NCBI RefSeq assembly: GCF_902506105.1
Contig: NZ_LR733303.1
Location: forward strand, 930,001 to 994,000
DNA length: 64,000 bases
From: Aeromicrobium sp. 9AM
GTDB taxonomy: Bacteria; Actinomycetota; Actinomycetes; Propionibacteriales; Nocardioidaceae
Direction of reading: 5' to 3'
The notes beneath the pieces were generated by a model. That model made no database searches, was not told the origin of the DNA, and saw nothing but the letters and a program-made list of their open reading frames with translations. The position numbers and the translations under genes were made by a program. The stretch's first letter is position 1; every line of letters begins with the position of its first letter. Shown here one piece after another: positions 16,903 through 25,988 of this stretch.

Positions 16903-17121
16903 CTACTTGTTGCCGTCTTCGGCGAGCTTGTCGACGCTTTCTTGAGCCTTGTCGGCGGCGCCGTCGATCTTGTCCTCGTACTTGCCCTTGGTCGCCTTGT
17001 TGACCGCGTCGGCAGCCTTGTCGATGCCGGCGTCGATCTTGTCGTTCTGGCTCGCGGCGAGGTCCGCGGCCTTCTTCTTGAGCTCAGGTGCCTGCTTCTT
17101 GAACTTGTCGAGGAAACCCAT
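16903..17121 (-). CDS. Rv0909-type antitoxin-like protein (MT0933 family)
   Basis: The 72-residue, lysine- and alanine-rich protein (MGFLDKFKKQAPELKKKAAD and repeated DKIDxGxDKAAD units) matches the small helical MT0933_antitox family, named from Rv0909 of M. tuberculosis. There the partner toxin is the SRPBCC protein Rv0910. No toxin gene is next to it here, so it is either an orphan or a stress-type CsbD-like protein. GGAGG precedes the ATG. It is divergent from miaA. Confidence 0.75.
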   Translation of the reverse strand: MGFLDKFKKQAPELKKKAADLAASQNDKIDAGIDKAADAVNKATKGKYEDKIDGAADKAQESVDKLAEDGNK

Positions 17122-17198
17122 GGCTTCCCTCCTTGATTCATGAGAAGTGGGGCCAACCGCCCCCGTATGGGTCCACACACTACTGCGAGACTGGCAGC

Positions 17199-18113
17199 AT
17201 GTCTGTGTCCGTCCGAGTCGTGACAATCGTCGGTCCGACCGCGTCCGGCAAGACATCCTTGGCAGTTGAACTGGCTCATCGGCTGGGCCGGGCCGAGATC
17301 GTCAACGCCGACTCGATGCAGCTCTATCGCGCCATGGACATCGGCACCGCGAAGCCCTCGGTCGAGGAGCGTGACGGCGTACCGCACCACCTGTTCGACG
17401 TGCTGGGCGTCGAGGAGACGGCCACGGTCGCGGAGTTCCAGACCATGGCCCGGGCCGCGATCGCGGACTGTCATGCGCGCGGCGTCACGCCGATCCTCGT
17501 CGGGGGATCGGCGCTGTATGTCCGCGCGGTGCTCGACCGGCTCGACTTCCCCGGCACGGACCCGGCCGTACGCGATCGGTGGAAGGACGAGCTCGCCGCC
17601 CGCGGCCCCGATGCGCTGCACGCCGAGCTCGCCCGCCGCGATCCTGCTGCGGCGGCGCAGATCCTGCCGACCAACGACCGCCGCGTCGTGCGGGCGCTCG
17701 AGGTCATCGAGATGACGGGGGAGCCGTTCGCCGCGACGATGCCGGCGTACGAGTCTGTGTTCGAGGGCCTGACGATGTTCGGCCTCGATGTGCCGCGCGA
17801 TGTCCTCGACGTACGCCTGGCCGCACGGGTCGACCAGATGTGGGCAGCAGGATTCGTCGACGAGGTCCGCGAGCTGCGTGAGGTCGGGCTGGAGGACGGC
17901 CTGACGGCCAGTCGTGCGCTGGGCTATCAGCAGATCCTGGCATTCCTGCGCGGCGAGACGACCGAGGACGAGGCGCGCGAGGCCACCGTCACCGGCACGC
18001 GGAAGTTCGCCCGGCGGCAGGACCGACTGTTCCGCAAGGACCCGCGGATCCACTGGCTCCCGTACGACGCAGAAGACCTCGTCGACCAAGCACTCACCCT
18101 CATCGGTGGTTGA
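17199..18113 (+). CDS. miaA: tRNA dimethylallyltransferase MiaA
   Basis: MiaA prenylates A37 of tRNAs reading codons that begin with U, making the substrate of MiaB. The 304-residue protein has the P-loop GPTASGKTSLA, the NADSMQLYRAMDIGTAKPS region and DVPRDVLDVRLAARVDQMW, at normal length. The ATG at 17199 is preferred because the family starts a few residues before the P-loop. The last two codons and the stop lie inside a dispersed GGTGGTTGAGG repeat, so its C-terminus may have been set by repeat insertion. Confidence 0.96.
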   Translation: MSVSVRVVTIVGPTASGKTSLAVELAHRLGRAEIVNADSMQLYRAMDIGTAKPSVEERDGVPHHLFDVLGVEETATVAEFQTMARAAIADCHARGVTPILVGGSALYVRAVLDRLDFPGTDPAVRDRWKDELAARGPDALHAELARRDPAAAAQILPTNDRRVVRALEVIEMTGEPFAATMPAYESVFEGLTMFGLDVPRDVLDVRLAARVDQMWAAGFVDEVRELREVGLEDGLTASRALGYQQILAFLRGETTEDEAREATVTGTRKFARRQDRLFRKDPRIHWLPYDAEDLVDQALTLIGG

Positions 18114-18204
18114 GGTGGTTTCGAGGCTACGGCCGCGGGCGGCCTTCGCTCCTCAACCACCGGTGGTTGAGGAGCCCGAGGAACGAGGGCGTCTCGAAAC
18201 CACC
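18114..18204. repeat. Inverted pair of dispersed GGTGGTTGAGG...CGAAACCACC repeats
   Basis: Copy 1 (18114-18161) starts GGTGGTTTCGAGG and ends CCTCAACCACC. Copy 2 (18162-18204) runs the opposite way, from GGTGGTTGAGG to CGAAACCACC. A related half-copy (GGTGGTTGAGG) begins at 18105 inside the end of miaA. Each copy can fold, and the pair fills the miaA-dapF gap. A second pair lies at 25989-26070. Confidence 0.85.
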
Positions 18205-18226
18205 ACGGCCCACTAGACTGGGATGT

Positions 18227-19063
18227 ATGACTTTTCCATGGCTCAAGGGGCACGGCACGGAGAACGACTTCGTGCTGCTCCCGGACCATGACGGCACGAT
18301 CCACGGTGAGCTGGAGGGTGCCTTCGTGGCCGCCCTCTGCGACCGTCGGCGTGGCATCGGCGCCGACGGCGTCATGCGTGTCATCCGCACCGGGGCGCTC
18401 GGCGAGACCTCGGCCGGCACGTGGTTCATGGACTACCGCAACGCCGACGGCTCGGTCAGTGAGATGTGCGGCAACGGCATCCGGGTCTTCGCCCTGCACC
18501 TCGTGCAGCAGGCGCTCGTCGATCCTGCCGAGCCGATCGTCATCGGCACCCGCGGCGGCGACAAGACGATCACCATCGACCCTTCGACAAGCTCAGGGAC
18601 CATGGCGTTCAGCGTCGACATGGGCACGCCCGAGGTGCTGGGCGTCTCCAAGGTCGGCGCCGCCGGGAACACCTGGGAGGCGCAGGATGTTAGAACAGGC
18701 AACCCCCACGCTGTCGCCTTCGTCGACCATCTGGGTGACGTCGGCAGCCTGCTGACGCAGCCCGACTACGACGAGTCGGTCTATCCCGAAGGCGTCAACA
18801 TCGAGTTCGTCGTCCGCGAGGGCGAGCACCACGTCGCGATGCGTGTGCACGAGCGAGGTTCGGGGGAGACGCGTTCCTGTGGCACCGGCGCCTGCGCCGT
18901 GGCCGTGGCGACTGCGGTGGCCGACGGGGCCGATCGACCCGCGACATACCGGGTCGACGTACCCGGTGGCACGCTGCACGTCAGCTGGAACGCCGACAAC
19001 CACATCGTTCTCACCGGCCCTGCCGAGATCGTCGCGCAGGGCACCATGGATTGGATTGCATGA
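18227..19063 (+). CDS. dapF: Diaminopimelate epimerase
   Basis: DapF interconverts LL- and meso-diaminopimelate for lysine and peptidoglycan synthesis. The 278-residue protein has both catalytic cysteines: Cys81 in EMCGNGIRVF and Cys218 in TRSCGTGACA. Residues 119-125 (PSTSSGT) are encoded by CCTTCGACAAGCTCAGGGAC, an in-frame copy of the dispersed repeat, and lie in a probable surface loop between strands. The stop overlaps the hflX start (ATGA), so the two are translationally coupled. Confidence 0.96.
   Translation: MTFPWLKGHGTENDFVLLPDHDGTIHGELEGAFVAALCDRRRGIGADGVMRVIRTGALGETSAGTWFMDYRNADGSVSEMCGNGIRVFALHLVQQALVDPAEPIVIGTRGGDKTITIDPSTSSGTMAFSVDMGTPEVLGVSKVGAAGNTWEAQDVRTGNPHAVAFVDHLGDVGSLLTQPDYDESVYPEGVNIEFVVREGEHHVAMRVHERGSGETRSCGTGACAVAVATAVADGADRPATYRVDVPGGTLHVSWNADNHIVLTGPAEIVAQGTMDWIA
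18581..18600 (-). repeat. Dispersed repeat copy inside dapF
   Basis: CCTTCGACAAGCTCAGGGAC is the CTTGAGCCTGTCGAAAGG type on the minus strand. It stays in frame and adds PSTSSGT to DapF. Confidence 0.75.
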
Positions 19064-20442
19064 CCGACATTTCGACAGGCAGCACCGAGGGCCTGGAGCT
19101 CGAGGAGCGCAACTCGTTGCGGCGCGTCGCCAACCTGCGCACCGAGCTCGAGGACATCACCGAGGTCGAGTACCGCCAGCTCCGACTCGAGCGCGTCGTC
19201 CTCGTCGGCGTATGGACCGAGGGCACCGCTGAGGACGCCGACAACTCGCTCGCCGAGCTCAAGCTGCTCGCGGAGACGGCCGGCTCCGAGGTGCTCGACG
19301 CGCTGATCCAGCGACGCCAGAAGCCCGACCCCGCGACCTACATCGGCAGCGGCAAGGTCGAGGACCTCCGCGCCGCAGTCGTCGCGACCGGCGCCGACAC
19401 CATCATCTGCGACGGCGCCCTCGCACCCAGCCAGCTGCGCAACCTCGAGGACCGCTGCAAGGTCAAGGTCGTCGACCGCACCGCGCTGATCCTCGACATC
19501 TTCGCCCAGCACGCCAAGTCCAAGGAGGGCAAGGCGCAGGTCGAGCTCGCCCAGCTGCAGTACCAGACCCAGCGCCTCCGCGGCTGGGGCGGCAACCTCT
19601 CCCGCCAGGCCGGTGGACAGGCCGCCGGCGGCGAGGGCATCGGTGGCCGTGGCCCCGGTGAGACCAAGCTCGAGACCGACCGGCGACGCATCCAGATGAA
19701 GATGACGAAGCTGCGTCGAGAGCTCAAGGAGCTGGGCAAGGCCCGCGAGACCAAGAAGGCCAACCGCAAGCGTCACGAGATCCCGTCAGTGTCGATCGCC
19801 GGTTACACCAACGCCGGCAAGTCGAGCCTGCTCAACCGGCTGACCGACGCCGGTGTGCTGGTCGAGGACGCGCTGTTCGCGACGCTGGATCCGACCACAC
19901 GACGTACGCAGACCTCCGACGGGCGTGTCTACACGATGTCCGACACGGTCGGCTTCGTGCGCAACCTGCCGCACCAGCTCGTCGAGGCGTTCCGCTCGAC
20001 GCTGGAGGAGATCGCCGAGTCCGACCTGATCCTGCACGTCGTCGACGGCTCGCACCCCGATCCCGGCGGCCAGATCGCGGCCGTGCGCAGCGTGCTCGCC
20101 GACGTCGACGCGCTCGACGTCCCCGAGATCATCGTGATCAACAAGGCTGACGCCGCCGATCCGCTCGTCATCAAGAACCTGCTCGCGCGCGAGCCGCACG
20201 CCGTCGTGGTGAGCGCCCGCACCGGCGAAGGGATCGACGAGCTGCTCAGCGCGATCGAGGCCGACCTGCCGCAGCCGGCGACCCACGTCGACGTCCTGCT
20301 GCCGTACGCCCGCGGTGACCTGCTCAACCAGATCCACACGCAGGGCGAGATCGAGTCGCTCGACCACGAGTCCGACGGCACCCACGTGGTCGCACGGGTC
20401 CACGGCCAGCTGGCCAGCGAGCTCGAGCCCTACACGGTCTGA
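19060..20442 (+). CDS. hflX: GTPase HflX
   Basis: HflX is a ribosome-binding GTPase that splits stalled 70S ribosomes, for example under heat stress. The 460-residue protein has the HflX N-terminal domain (TYIGSGKVEDLR, IICDGALAPSQLRNLE), the GGxGPGETKLE-type linker as GRGPGETKLETDRRR, then a GTPase domain with P-loop GYTNAGKSSL, DTVGF and NKAD. It overlaps dapF by four bases and converges with a GNAT gene over 13 bases. Part of the conserved miaA-dapF-hflX run. Confidence 0.96.
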   Translation: MTDISTGSTEGLELEERNSLRRVANLRTELEDITEVEYRQLRLERVVLVGVWTEGTAEDADNSLAELKLLAETAGSEVLDALIQRRQKPDPATYIGSGKVEDLRAAVVATGADTIICDGALAPSQLRNLEDRCKVKVVDRTALILDIFAQHAKSKEGKAQVELAQLQYQTQRLRGWGGNLSRQAGGQAAGGEGIGGRGPGETKLETDRRRIQMKMTKLRRELKELGKARETKKANRKRHEIPSVSIAGYTNAGKSSLLNRLTDAGVLVEDALFATLDPTTRRTQTSDGRVYTMSDTVGFVRNLPHQLVEAFRSTLEEIAESDLILHVVDGSHPDPGGQIAAVRSVLADVDALDVPEIIVINKADAADPLVIKNLLAREPHAVVVSARTGEGIDELLSAIEADLPQPATHVDVLLPYARGDLLNQIHTQGEIESLDHESDGTHVVARVHGQLASELEPYTV

Positions 20443-20921
20443 GTCCGCAGGTCCTTCTCGTAACGCAACGCCGGCACGGTGAACGTGCCTGCGTCGGTCT
20501 CGGCGGAGTAGTCGAACGGTCCCGCGTCCACCCAGCCGCGGCGCTCGTAGAACCGGCGGGCTCGTACGTTGCCAGCCACGACCGCGAGCCACGCCCGGTC
20601 GTACGTGGCGGCCACGATCTCCTCGCCGCGGTCCAGCAGGATGGCGGCGGTGCCGGAGCCGCGGGCCGATGCGTCGACGTAGACCTGCTCGACCTCGTCG
20701 TCGTGCATCGTGACGAATCCAACGACGCGACCGTTCGCCACTGCGACGGTCGTGATGGGTATGCGTGAGGGCACGAGGCCGAGGAAGTGCTCGAGCGTGC
20801 GGTGTGCGTGCAGTCCGGCCGGCACGTGCCCGGCGTGGCCGTCGGCCCAACCGCGATGCCACACGCCGGCGACTGCCTCGATGTCGGCGTCGTTCGCAGC
20901 GCGCAGCGTGATCTCAGGCAT
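20430..20921 (-). CDS. GNAT family N-acetyltransferase
   Basis: The 163-residue protein is a single GNAT domain: ITLRAANDADIEAVAGVW at the start, EVEQVYVDASARGSGTAAILLD with the acetyl-CoA loop ARGSGT, and NVRARRFYERRGW near the end. The substrate is unknown. The ATG at 20921 is chosen because translation further upstream would run into the dispersed repeat at 20947. Its last 13 bases overlap the end of hflX. Confidence 0.82.
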   Translation of the reverse strand: MPEITLRAANDADIEAVAGVWHRGWADGHAGHVPAGLHAHRTLEHFLGLVPSRIPITTVAVANGRVVGFVTMHDDEVEQVYVDASARGSGTAAILLDRGEEIVAATYDRAWLAVVAGNVRARRFYERRGWVDAGPFDYSAETDAGTFTVPALRYEKDLRTQTV

Positions 20922-20946
20922 GACCAGGACGCTACCGCGACTCTCG

Positions 20947-21009
20947 CTCCTTGAGCCTGTCGAAAGAACCTGCCGGGAATCGGTACGTCCTTTCGACAAG
21001 CTCAAGGAC
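20947..21009. repeat. Inverted pair of dispersed repeats between GNAT and DinG-type genes
   Basis: CTCCTTGAGCCTGTCGAAAG (20947-20966) and CCTTTCGACAAGCTCAAGG (from 20989) face each other across 22 bases. They lie in the shared upstream region of two divergent genes and can form a cruciform. Confidence 0.85.
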
Positions 21010-21070
21010 CGGGGCCGCCCCTGTGGACGCGGCCACGATGCAAGGCGCTGTGCCGACTAGCCTTGCGCTC

Positions 21071-23020
21071 ATGCCCTCCACGCCTGATGTACGCGCGGTC
21101 CTCCATGCCGCCGTCGAGGCTGTCGGAGGCGAGGACCGGCCGGGCCAGATCGAGATGGCCGAGGCGGTGCAGCACGCGCTCGAGAGCGGGGAGCACCTGC
21201 TGGTCCAGGCGGGCACCGGCACCGGCAAGTCGCTGGGCTATCTCGTGCCGAGCCTCCTGCACGGCAAGCGCGTCGTCGTCGCGACCGCCACGCTCAACCT
21301 GCAGCACCAGCTCGTCGAGCGCGACATCCCGGCGCTCAAGGATGCTGCCCGGGCGACCCTCGACGTCGTCCCGCACCACGCCGTCGTCAAGGGCCGCGGC
21401 AACTACGCGTGCCTGCACCGCATCCGCGAAGGCGCCCCCGACGACCAGGGCACGCTCGTGGACGTACCCGAGGGCTCGCTCGGCGCCGAGGTGCTCGAGC
21501 TTCGCGAGTGGGCCGAGGAGCAGGCCGAGGGCGGGCACATGGCCGACCGTGACTCCGCGCCCGCACACACCGAGCGCGCCTGGCGGCAGGTCAGCGTCAA
21601 CCACCGCGAATGCCTCGGTGCCTCACGTTGCGCCCACGCGCTCGAGTGCTTCGCCGAGCGAGCGCGCGAGGACGCCCACACGGCCCAGGTCGTGGTCACC
21701 AACCACGCGCTGCTGGCGATCGACGCGATCGACGGCGTGCCGATGCTCCCCGAGTACGACGCGGTGATCGTCGACGAGGCGCACGAGCTCGCCGCACGGG
21801 TCACGCAGGCCTCGACGGACGAGCTCGACCCCGTCGTCGTCGAGCGCGCTGCCCGCCGTGCCCGCGTGCAGGTCGAGGGCAAGGAGGCGGACGACCTCAC
21901 AGACGCCTCCGACGCACTCGCCGACGTACTGGCCCGCACCGACGAGGGTCGCATCGACGACCCGCCGCAGCCGCTCCGCGAGGTGCTGGCATTCGTACGC
22001 GATGCGGCTCGTGCCTGCCTCTCGGCATTTCCCAAGGACAAGGACAAGGGCGAGCCCGACGCCGCGCGGCAACAGTCCCGCGGCATGGTCGACGACATCC
22101 GCAAGATCGCCGAGCGCATGGCCGCCAAGGGCGAGACCGAGGTGCTCTGGATGAGCGACAACCGCGGCAACAAGCAGCTCCACATCGCGCCGATCGACGT
22201 GTCGGCGAGCCTGCGGGACAAGCTCTTCGGCGACAAGACCGTGGTGCTCACCAGTGCGACGCTCAAGCTCGGCGGCGGCTTCGACCCCGTCGCGCGCTCG
22301 CTGGGGCTGGAGCCCGGTGATGACTCGTGGAGCTCGCTCGACGTCGGCTCGCCGTTCGACTACCGCAAGCAGGGCATGCTCTACGTCGCCCGTGACCTGC
22401 CGCTGCCGGGCCGCGACGGCCTCGAAGAGGCGCAGCTCGCCGAGATCACCTCACTCGTCGAGGCCGCCGGCGGACGTACGCTCGGGCTGTTCTCGTCGCG
22501 TCGCGCCGCCGAGAAGGCCGCCGAAGAGGTACGCACGAGGTTGCCCGACATCGACATCTGGTGCCAGGGCGACGCGCAGCTGCCTGAGCTGGCCCGCCGC
22601 TTCGCCGAGACGTCGAGCACCTGCCTGTTCGGCACCCTCAGCCTCTGGCAGGGGGTCGATCTGCCGGGGGACACCTGCCAGCTGGTCATCATCGACCGGG
22701 TGCCGTTCCCGCGGCCGGACGACCCGCTGATGAGCGCACGTCAACGACTTGTCGAGAAGCGCGGCGGCAACGGCTTCATGAGCGTCGCTGCGAGCCACGC
22801 GGCCCTGCTGCTCGCGCAGGGCACGGGTCGCCTGATCCGCCGGGCGACTGACAAGGGAGTCGTGGCGATCCTCGACCCTCGCATCGTGACGGCTCGCTAC
22901 GGATCGTTCCTCGCCGCATCGCTGCCCGACATGTGGCGTACGACGGACCGAGATGTTGCCCTGGCAGCGTTGCGCCGCCTCGACAAAGCCGCGAATGCCG
23001 CTACAACGGCCGAGGTTTGA
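21071..23020 (+). CDS. DinG-type ATP-dependent DNA helicase
   Basis: The 649-residue protein is an XPD/DinG-like superfamily 2 helicase: Walker A VQAGTGTGKSLGYLVP, DEAH box as VDEAHELA, and C-terminal motifs GTLSLWQGVDLPGD (motif V) and LLLAQGTGRLIRR (motif VI). Cysteines between motifs I and II (YACLHR, HRECLGASRC, ALECFAE) fit the Fe-S cluster of the family. DinG-type helicases unwind forked or R-loop structures during repair. The start at ATG 21071 is given by family length. No LexA box was found upstream. Confidence 0.92.
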   Translation: MPSTPDVRAVLHAAVEAVGGEDRPGQIEMAEAVQHALESGEHLLVQAGTGTGKSLGYLVPSLLHGKRVVVATATLNLQHQLVERDIPALKDAARATLDVVPHHAVVKGRGNYACLHRIREGAPDDQGTLVDVPEGSLGAEVLELREWAEEQAEGGHMADRDSAPAHTERAWRQVSVNHRECLGASRCAHALECFAERAREDAHTAQVVVTNHALLAIDAIDGVPMLPEYDAVIVDEAHELAARVTQASTDELDPVVVERAARRARVQVEGKEADDLTDASDALADVLARTDEGRIDDPPQPLREVLAFVRDAARACLSAFPKDKDKGEPDAARQQSRGMVDDIRKIAERMAAKGETEVLWMSDNRGNKQLHIAPIDVSASLRDKLFGDKTVVLTSATLKLGGGFDPVARSLGLEPGDDSWSSLDVGSPFDYRKQGMLYVARDLPLPGRDGLEEAQLAEITSLVEAAGGRTLGLFSSRRAAEKAAEEVRTRLPDIDIWCQGDAQLPELARRFAETSSTCLFGTLSLWQGVDLPGDTCQLVIIDRVPFPRPDDPLMSARQRLVEKRGGNGFMSVAASHAALLLAQGTGRLIRRATDKGVVAILDPRIVTARYGSFLAASLPDMWRTTDRDVALAALRRLDKAANAATTAEV

Positions 23021-23066
23021 TAGCCTGTCGCAGTCTCTCTCCTTTCGTCGACGCCCCGGGGAATCC

Positions 23067-24986
23067 ATGAAATCGCGCTTCATTGCCATGCTCGTCGCAC
23101 TCCCGGCGCTCGTCGCCGGGCTGCTGGTGTTCTCCCCGGCTGAGGCCGTCACCCACAACACGTACGTCAGCACCGATTACGTGACGATGAGCTCGATCTC
23201 CTCGACGGGTCTCGGTGGCAAGGTCAGCGTCTCGTGCCGCGGCTCGAAGCGGTGCAAGGGAACCCTCTTCTTCGAGGGCAGCGAGAACCGCAAGCGGTCC
23301 TACAGCCTCAAGGGCAACAGCAGGGCGACGATGTCGGTCACGATGAACAAGGGCAGCGCGGCCGACCCGTTCGCCCACGGCGATCCGAAGGGCGTCGACG
23401 GCCAGTACAAGGCGGTCGCCGGCGTTCGCCTGTTCGTCAACGAGGACTCGCCGCGCAATGTCACCGTCAGCTACAAGGTCCAGACCGAGACCCGATCCGC
23501 TGGCCGCATCTACTACAACATCAACGGCAACGCCGCGGGCCTCTCCGACATGCGGATCGAGCTGCACCGAGTGCTGCGAGGCGGCAACACGACGCTCGTC
23601 GCGAGCCGCGCGATCACGGGCAGCACCTCCTCGTACTTCAGCTCCAAGCTCGGCACCAACAACACGCCCGGCCCGTCCTACAAGATGAAGCTGCGGGCAG
23701 TCGACGACAGCAGCAACCGTCACCTCGAGTGGTGGTGGCGCGGCGGGAGTGGCAACACCGTTGGTGGCAGCCGCTATCTCCGCGAGGGCAACACGGTCCG
23801 CTCCACCAAGGACGGCTTCGTCGCCCCCATCTTCTGGGGAACGATCAGCGGCGTTGCGCCGGCCAACGCGGACGTCCGCGTCTACGCTCCGCCGGCATCG
23901 TCCAGCGGCGGCACCGTCGTCCGGCGTGAGCTCGACGTGCCCAGCTGCGCCAACATCTTCGGTGAGGACGAGGCCAACTCGGGCGGCGGCTACTCGATCC
24001 CGTTCCTGCCGTACGACAACACTCCTGCCACCAAGAACTACACCGTCATGACCAAGGTCAGCGGCGACCAGGTGTGGCTCGGCAGCGGCGGACAGCGCTT
24101 CGGCAGCTGCCAGGCCGTGCTGGACTACAGGTTCAGCCGCAGCAACCTGATCGCGCTCAACGGCCCCACCCTCGGCGGGCAGAACGTCAACGTCGGCGCG
24201 GACCGCAGGACCACCACGATCAAGGCGAAGTACAGCGGCTTCAAGCCGACGGTCTTCGACGAGTACGTCCGCATCCGCGAGAAGGTGCCGGGCCTGTCGG
24301 TCCTCGACACTCCGGTCGTCGCCGATGGCGGCACAGGGAGCGATCACGAGAAGGCGTTCAGCCTGCCCTACGGCCAGTACTGGGTCGAGGTCGGCCGTCG
24401 CACGGGCTGCTCCGCCTGGTACCCCAGCGTCTACACCAACAACAAGGCCTACTTCAATGGCGCCGACCGGGGCGCGGAGGCGTGGAAGTCCTTCCGCAGG
24501 CTTGCCTCGCTGCCGGGCAGTGCGAACACCGGGCTCGAGCACGTGGCGATCGTGCACGGTGCGTCCTACGACCGTGAAGGCAAGTCCAGTGGCAAGGCCG
24601 GCTGGATGTATCGCGACTACTGCAAGGCGTACGGAGAGGGCACCGTCAACAGCCTCACCGTCAGCCCGACGTCGGCCTCGACCAAGACGACGAGCACCAA
24701 CGACAAGGGCGCCATCGTCAAGGGACACGTGTCGCGCACCGGTGGTCGCACCAACAAGGAGATGATGGTGCGGCTGTCCAACTCCGGCGGCACGATCGTC
24801 CTGCGCACCGACTTCACCGACAGCAGCGGCAACTTCTACATCGCCGGCCTGGCATCGGGCAAGTACACGATCTCGGTCAACTCCGACTCGTGGCGCGGCA
24901 TCGGGCGTACGTTCTCCGGCAAGCACTCGATCACGGTCAAGCGCGGGCACACCTACAGCGCCGGCACCCTCAAGTTCAAGGGCTGA
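23067..24986 (+). CDS. Large secreted protein with C-terminal carboxypeptidase-regulatory-like domain
   Basis: The 639-residue protein has a clear signal peptide (MKSRFIAMLVALPALVAGLLVFSPAEA) and no membrane anchor. The body is rich in Ser, Asn, Gly and Thr and looks beta-rich. The last 90 residues (GAIVKGHVSRTGGRTNKEMM ... GNFYIAGLASGKYTISV) resemble a carboxypeptidase-regulatory / CNA-B-like fold, often used for surface or matrix interaction. No catalytic motif is recognised. Cysteine pairs are spread through it. It stands alone between the DinG-type helicase and galE. Confidence 0.7.
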   Translation: MKSRFIAMLVALPALVAGLLVFSPAEAVTHNTYVSTDYVTMSSISSTGLGGKVSVSCRGSKRCKGTLFFEGSENRKRSYSLKGNSRATMSVTMNKGSAADPFAHGDPKGVDGQYKAVAGVRLFVNEDSPRNVTVSYKVQTETRSAGRIYYNINGNAAGLSDMRIELHRVLRGGNTTLVASRAITGSTSSYFSSKLGTNNTPGPSYKMKLRAVDDSSNRHLEWWWRGGSGNTVGGSRYLREGNTVRSTKDGFVAPIFWGTISGVAPANADVRVYAPPASSSGGTVVRRELDVPSCANIFGEDEANSGGGYSIPFLPYDNTPATKNYTVMTKVSGDQVWLGSGGQRFGSCQAVLDYRFSRSNLIALNGPTLGGQNVNVGADRRTTTIKAKYSGFKPTVFDEYVRIREKVPGLSVLDTPVVADGGTGSDHEKAFSLPYGQYWVEVGRRTGCSAWYPSVYTNNKAYFNGADRGAEAWKSFRRLASLPGSANTGLEHVAIVHGASYDREGKSSGKAGWMYRDYCKAYGEGTVNSLTVSPTSASTKTTSTNDKGAIVKGHVSRTGGRTNKEMMVRLSNSGGTIVLRTDFTDSSGNFYIAGLASGKYTISVNSDSWRGIGRTFSGKHSITVKRGHTYSAGTLKFKG

Positions 24987-25011
24987 CCGCCGCTCTGACA
25001 GTCTGGTCGGC

Positions 25012-25977
25012 ATGACAGTCCTCGTCACCGGCGGCGCCGGCTACATCGGCTCGCACATCGTCCGGGCCTTCCGGCTCGCCGGTCTCGAGTGCGTCGTCGT
25101 CGACGACCTCTCGAGCGGACACCGGGAGTTCGTACCGGCCGATGTCGAGCTGATCGACACCAACATCCTCGACTCGACCCTCGTCGCCAAGGCGATGGTC
25201 GAGCACGAGGTCGAGGCCGTTGTGCACCTCGCCGGGTTCAAGTACGCCGGTGTGTCCGTCCAGCGCCCCCTGCACACGTACGAGCAGAACGTGCAGGGCA
25301 CGGTCAGCCTGCTGCAGGCGATGCACGAGTCGGACGTCGACAAGATCGTCTTCTCGTCCAGCGCCGCGGTCTACGGCACGCCTGATGTCGACCTGGTCAC
25401 CGAGACGACGGCGACGGCGCCCGAGTCGCCCTATGGCGAGAGCAAGCTGATCGGCGAGTGGCTGCTGCGCGACGCGGCTCGCGCGTTCCCGATGCACCAC
25501 ACGTCGCTGCGCTACTTCAACGTCGTCGGCTCGGCGGTGCCCGACCTCTACGACACCAGCCCGCACAACCTCTTCCCGCTCGTCATCGAGGCGCTGCTGG
25601 AGGGTCGTACGCCGCGGATCTTCGGCGACGACTACCCGACGCCCGACGGCACCTGCGTACGCGACTACATCCACGTCGCCGACCTCGCCGATGCACACGT
25701 CGTCGCGGCGCAGAAGCTGCTCGCCGGGCAGGACCTCGAGCCGGTCTACAACCTCGGCAGCGGCGACGGTGTCTCGGTGCGCCAGATCATGACGGCCGTG
25801 GCCGAGGCGACCGGCATCGAGTTCGAGCCCGAGGTCGTCGACCGCCGGCCAGGCGACCCGGCGCGGATCGTCGCATCAGGCGAGCTGGCGACCCGCGACC
25901 TCGGTTGGGCGATGCGGCACTCCCTGATCGACATGGTCAGCAGCGCTTGGAACGCCCGCCAGAACCACCCCGTCTGA
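25012..25977 (+). CDS. galE: UDP-glucose 4-epimerase
   Basis: The protein interconverts UDP-glucose and UDP-galactose. The 321-residue sequence has the NAD-binding motif GGAGYIGSHIV at residues 7-17, the SSSAAVYG segment, the catalytic YGESK (Y-x3-K), and DGTCVRDYIHVADLA, all standard for GalE of the extended SDR family. It begins 26 bases after the secreted-protein gene. A pair of dispersed repeats follows and may act as a two-way terminator with the converging phosphatase gene. Confidence 0.93.
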   Translation: MTVLVTGGAGYIGSHIVRAFRLAGLECVVVDDLSSGHREFVPADVELIDTNILDSTLVAKAMVEHEVEAVVHLAGFKYAGVSVQRPLHTYEQNVQGTVSLLQAMHESDVDKIVFSSSAAVYGTPDVDLVTETTATAPESPYGESKLIGEWLLRDAARAFPMHHTSLRYFNVVGSAVPDLYDTSPHNLFPLVIEALLEGRTPRIFGDDYPTPDGTCVRDYIHVADLADAHVVAAQKLLAGQDLEPVYNLGSGDGVSVRQIMTAVAEATGIEFEPEVVDRRPGDPARIVASGELATRDLGWAMRHSLIDMVSSAWNARQNHPV

Positions 25978-25988
25978 CCCACCGATCC

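Noticed and set aside
21010..21070. LexA box for the DinG-type helicase
   Set aside because: No sequence near the consensus lies upstream of 21071.
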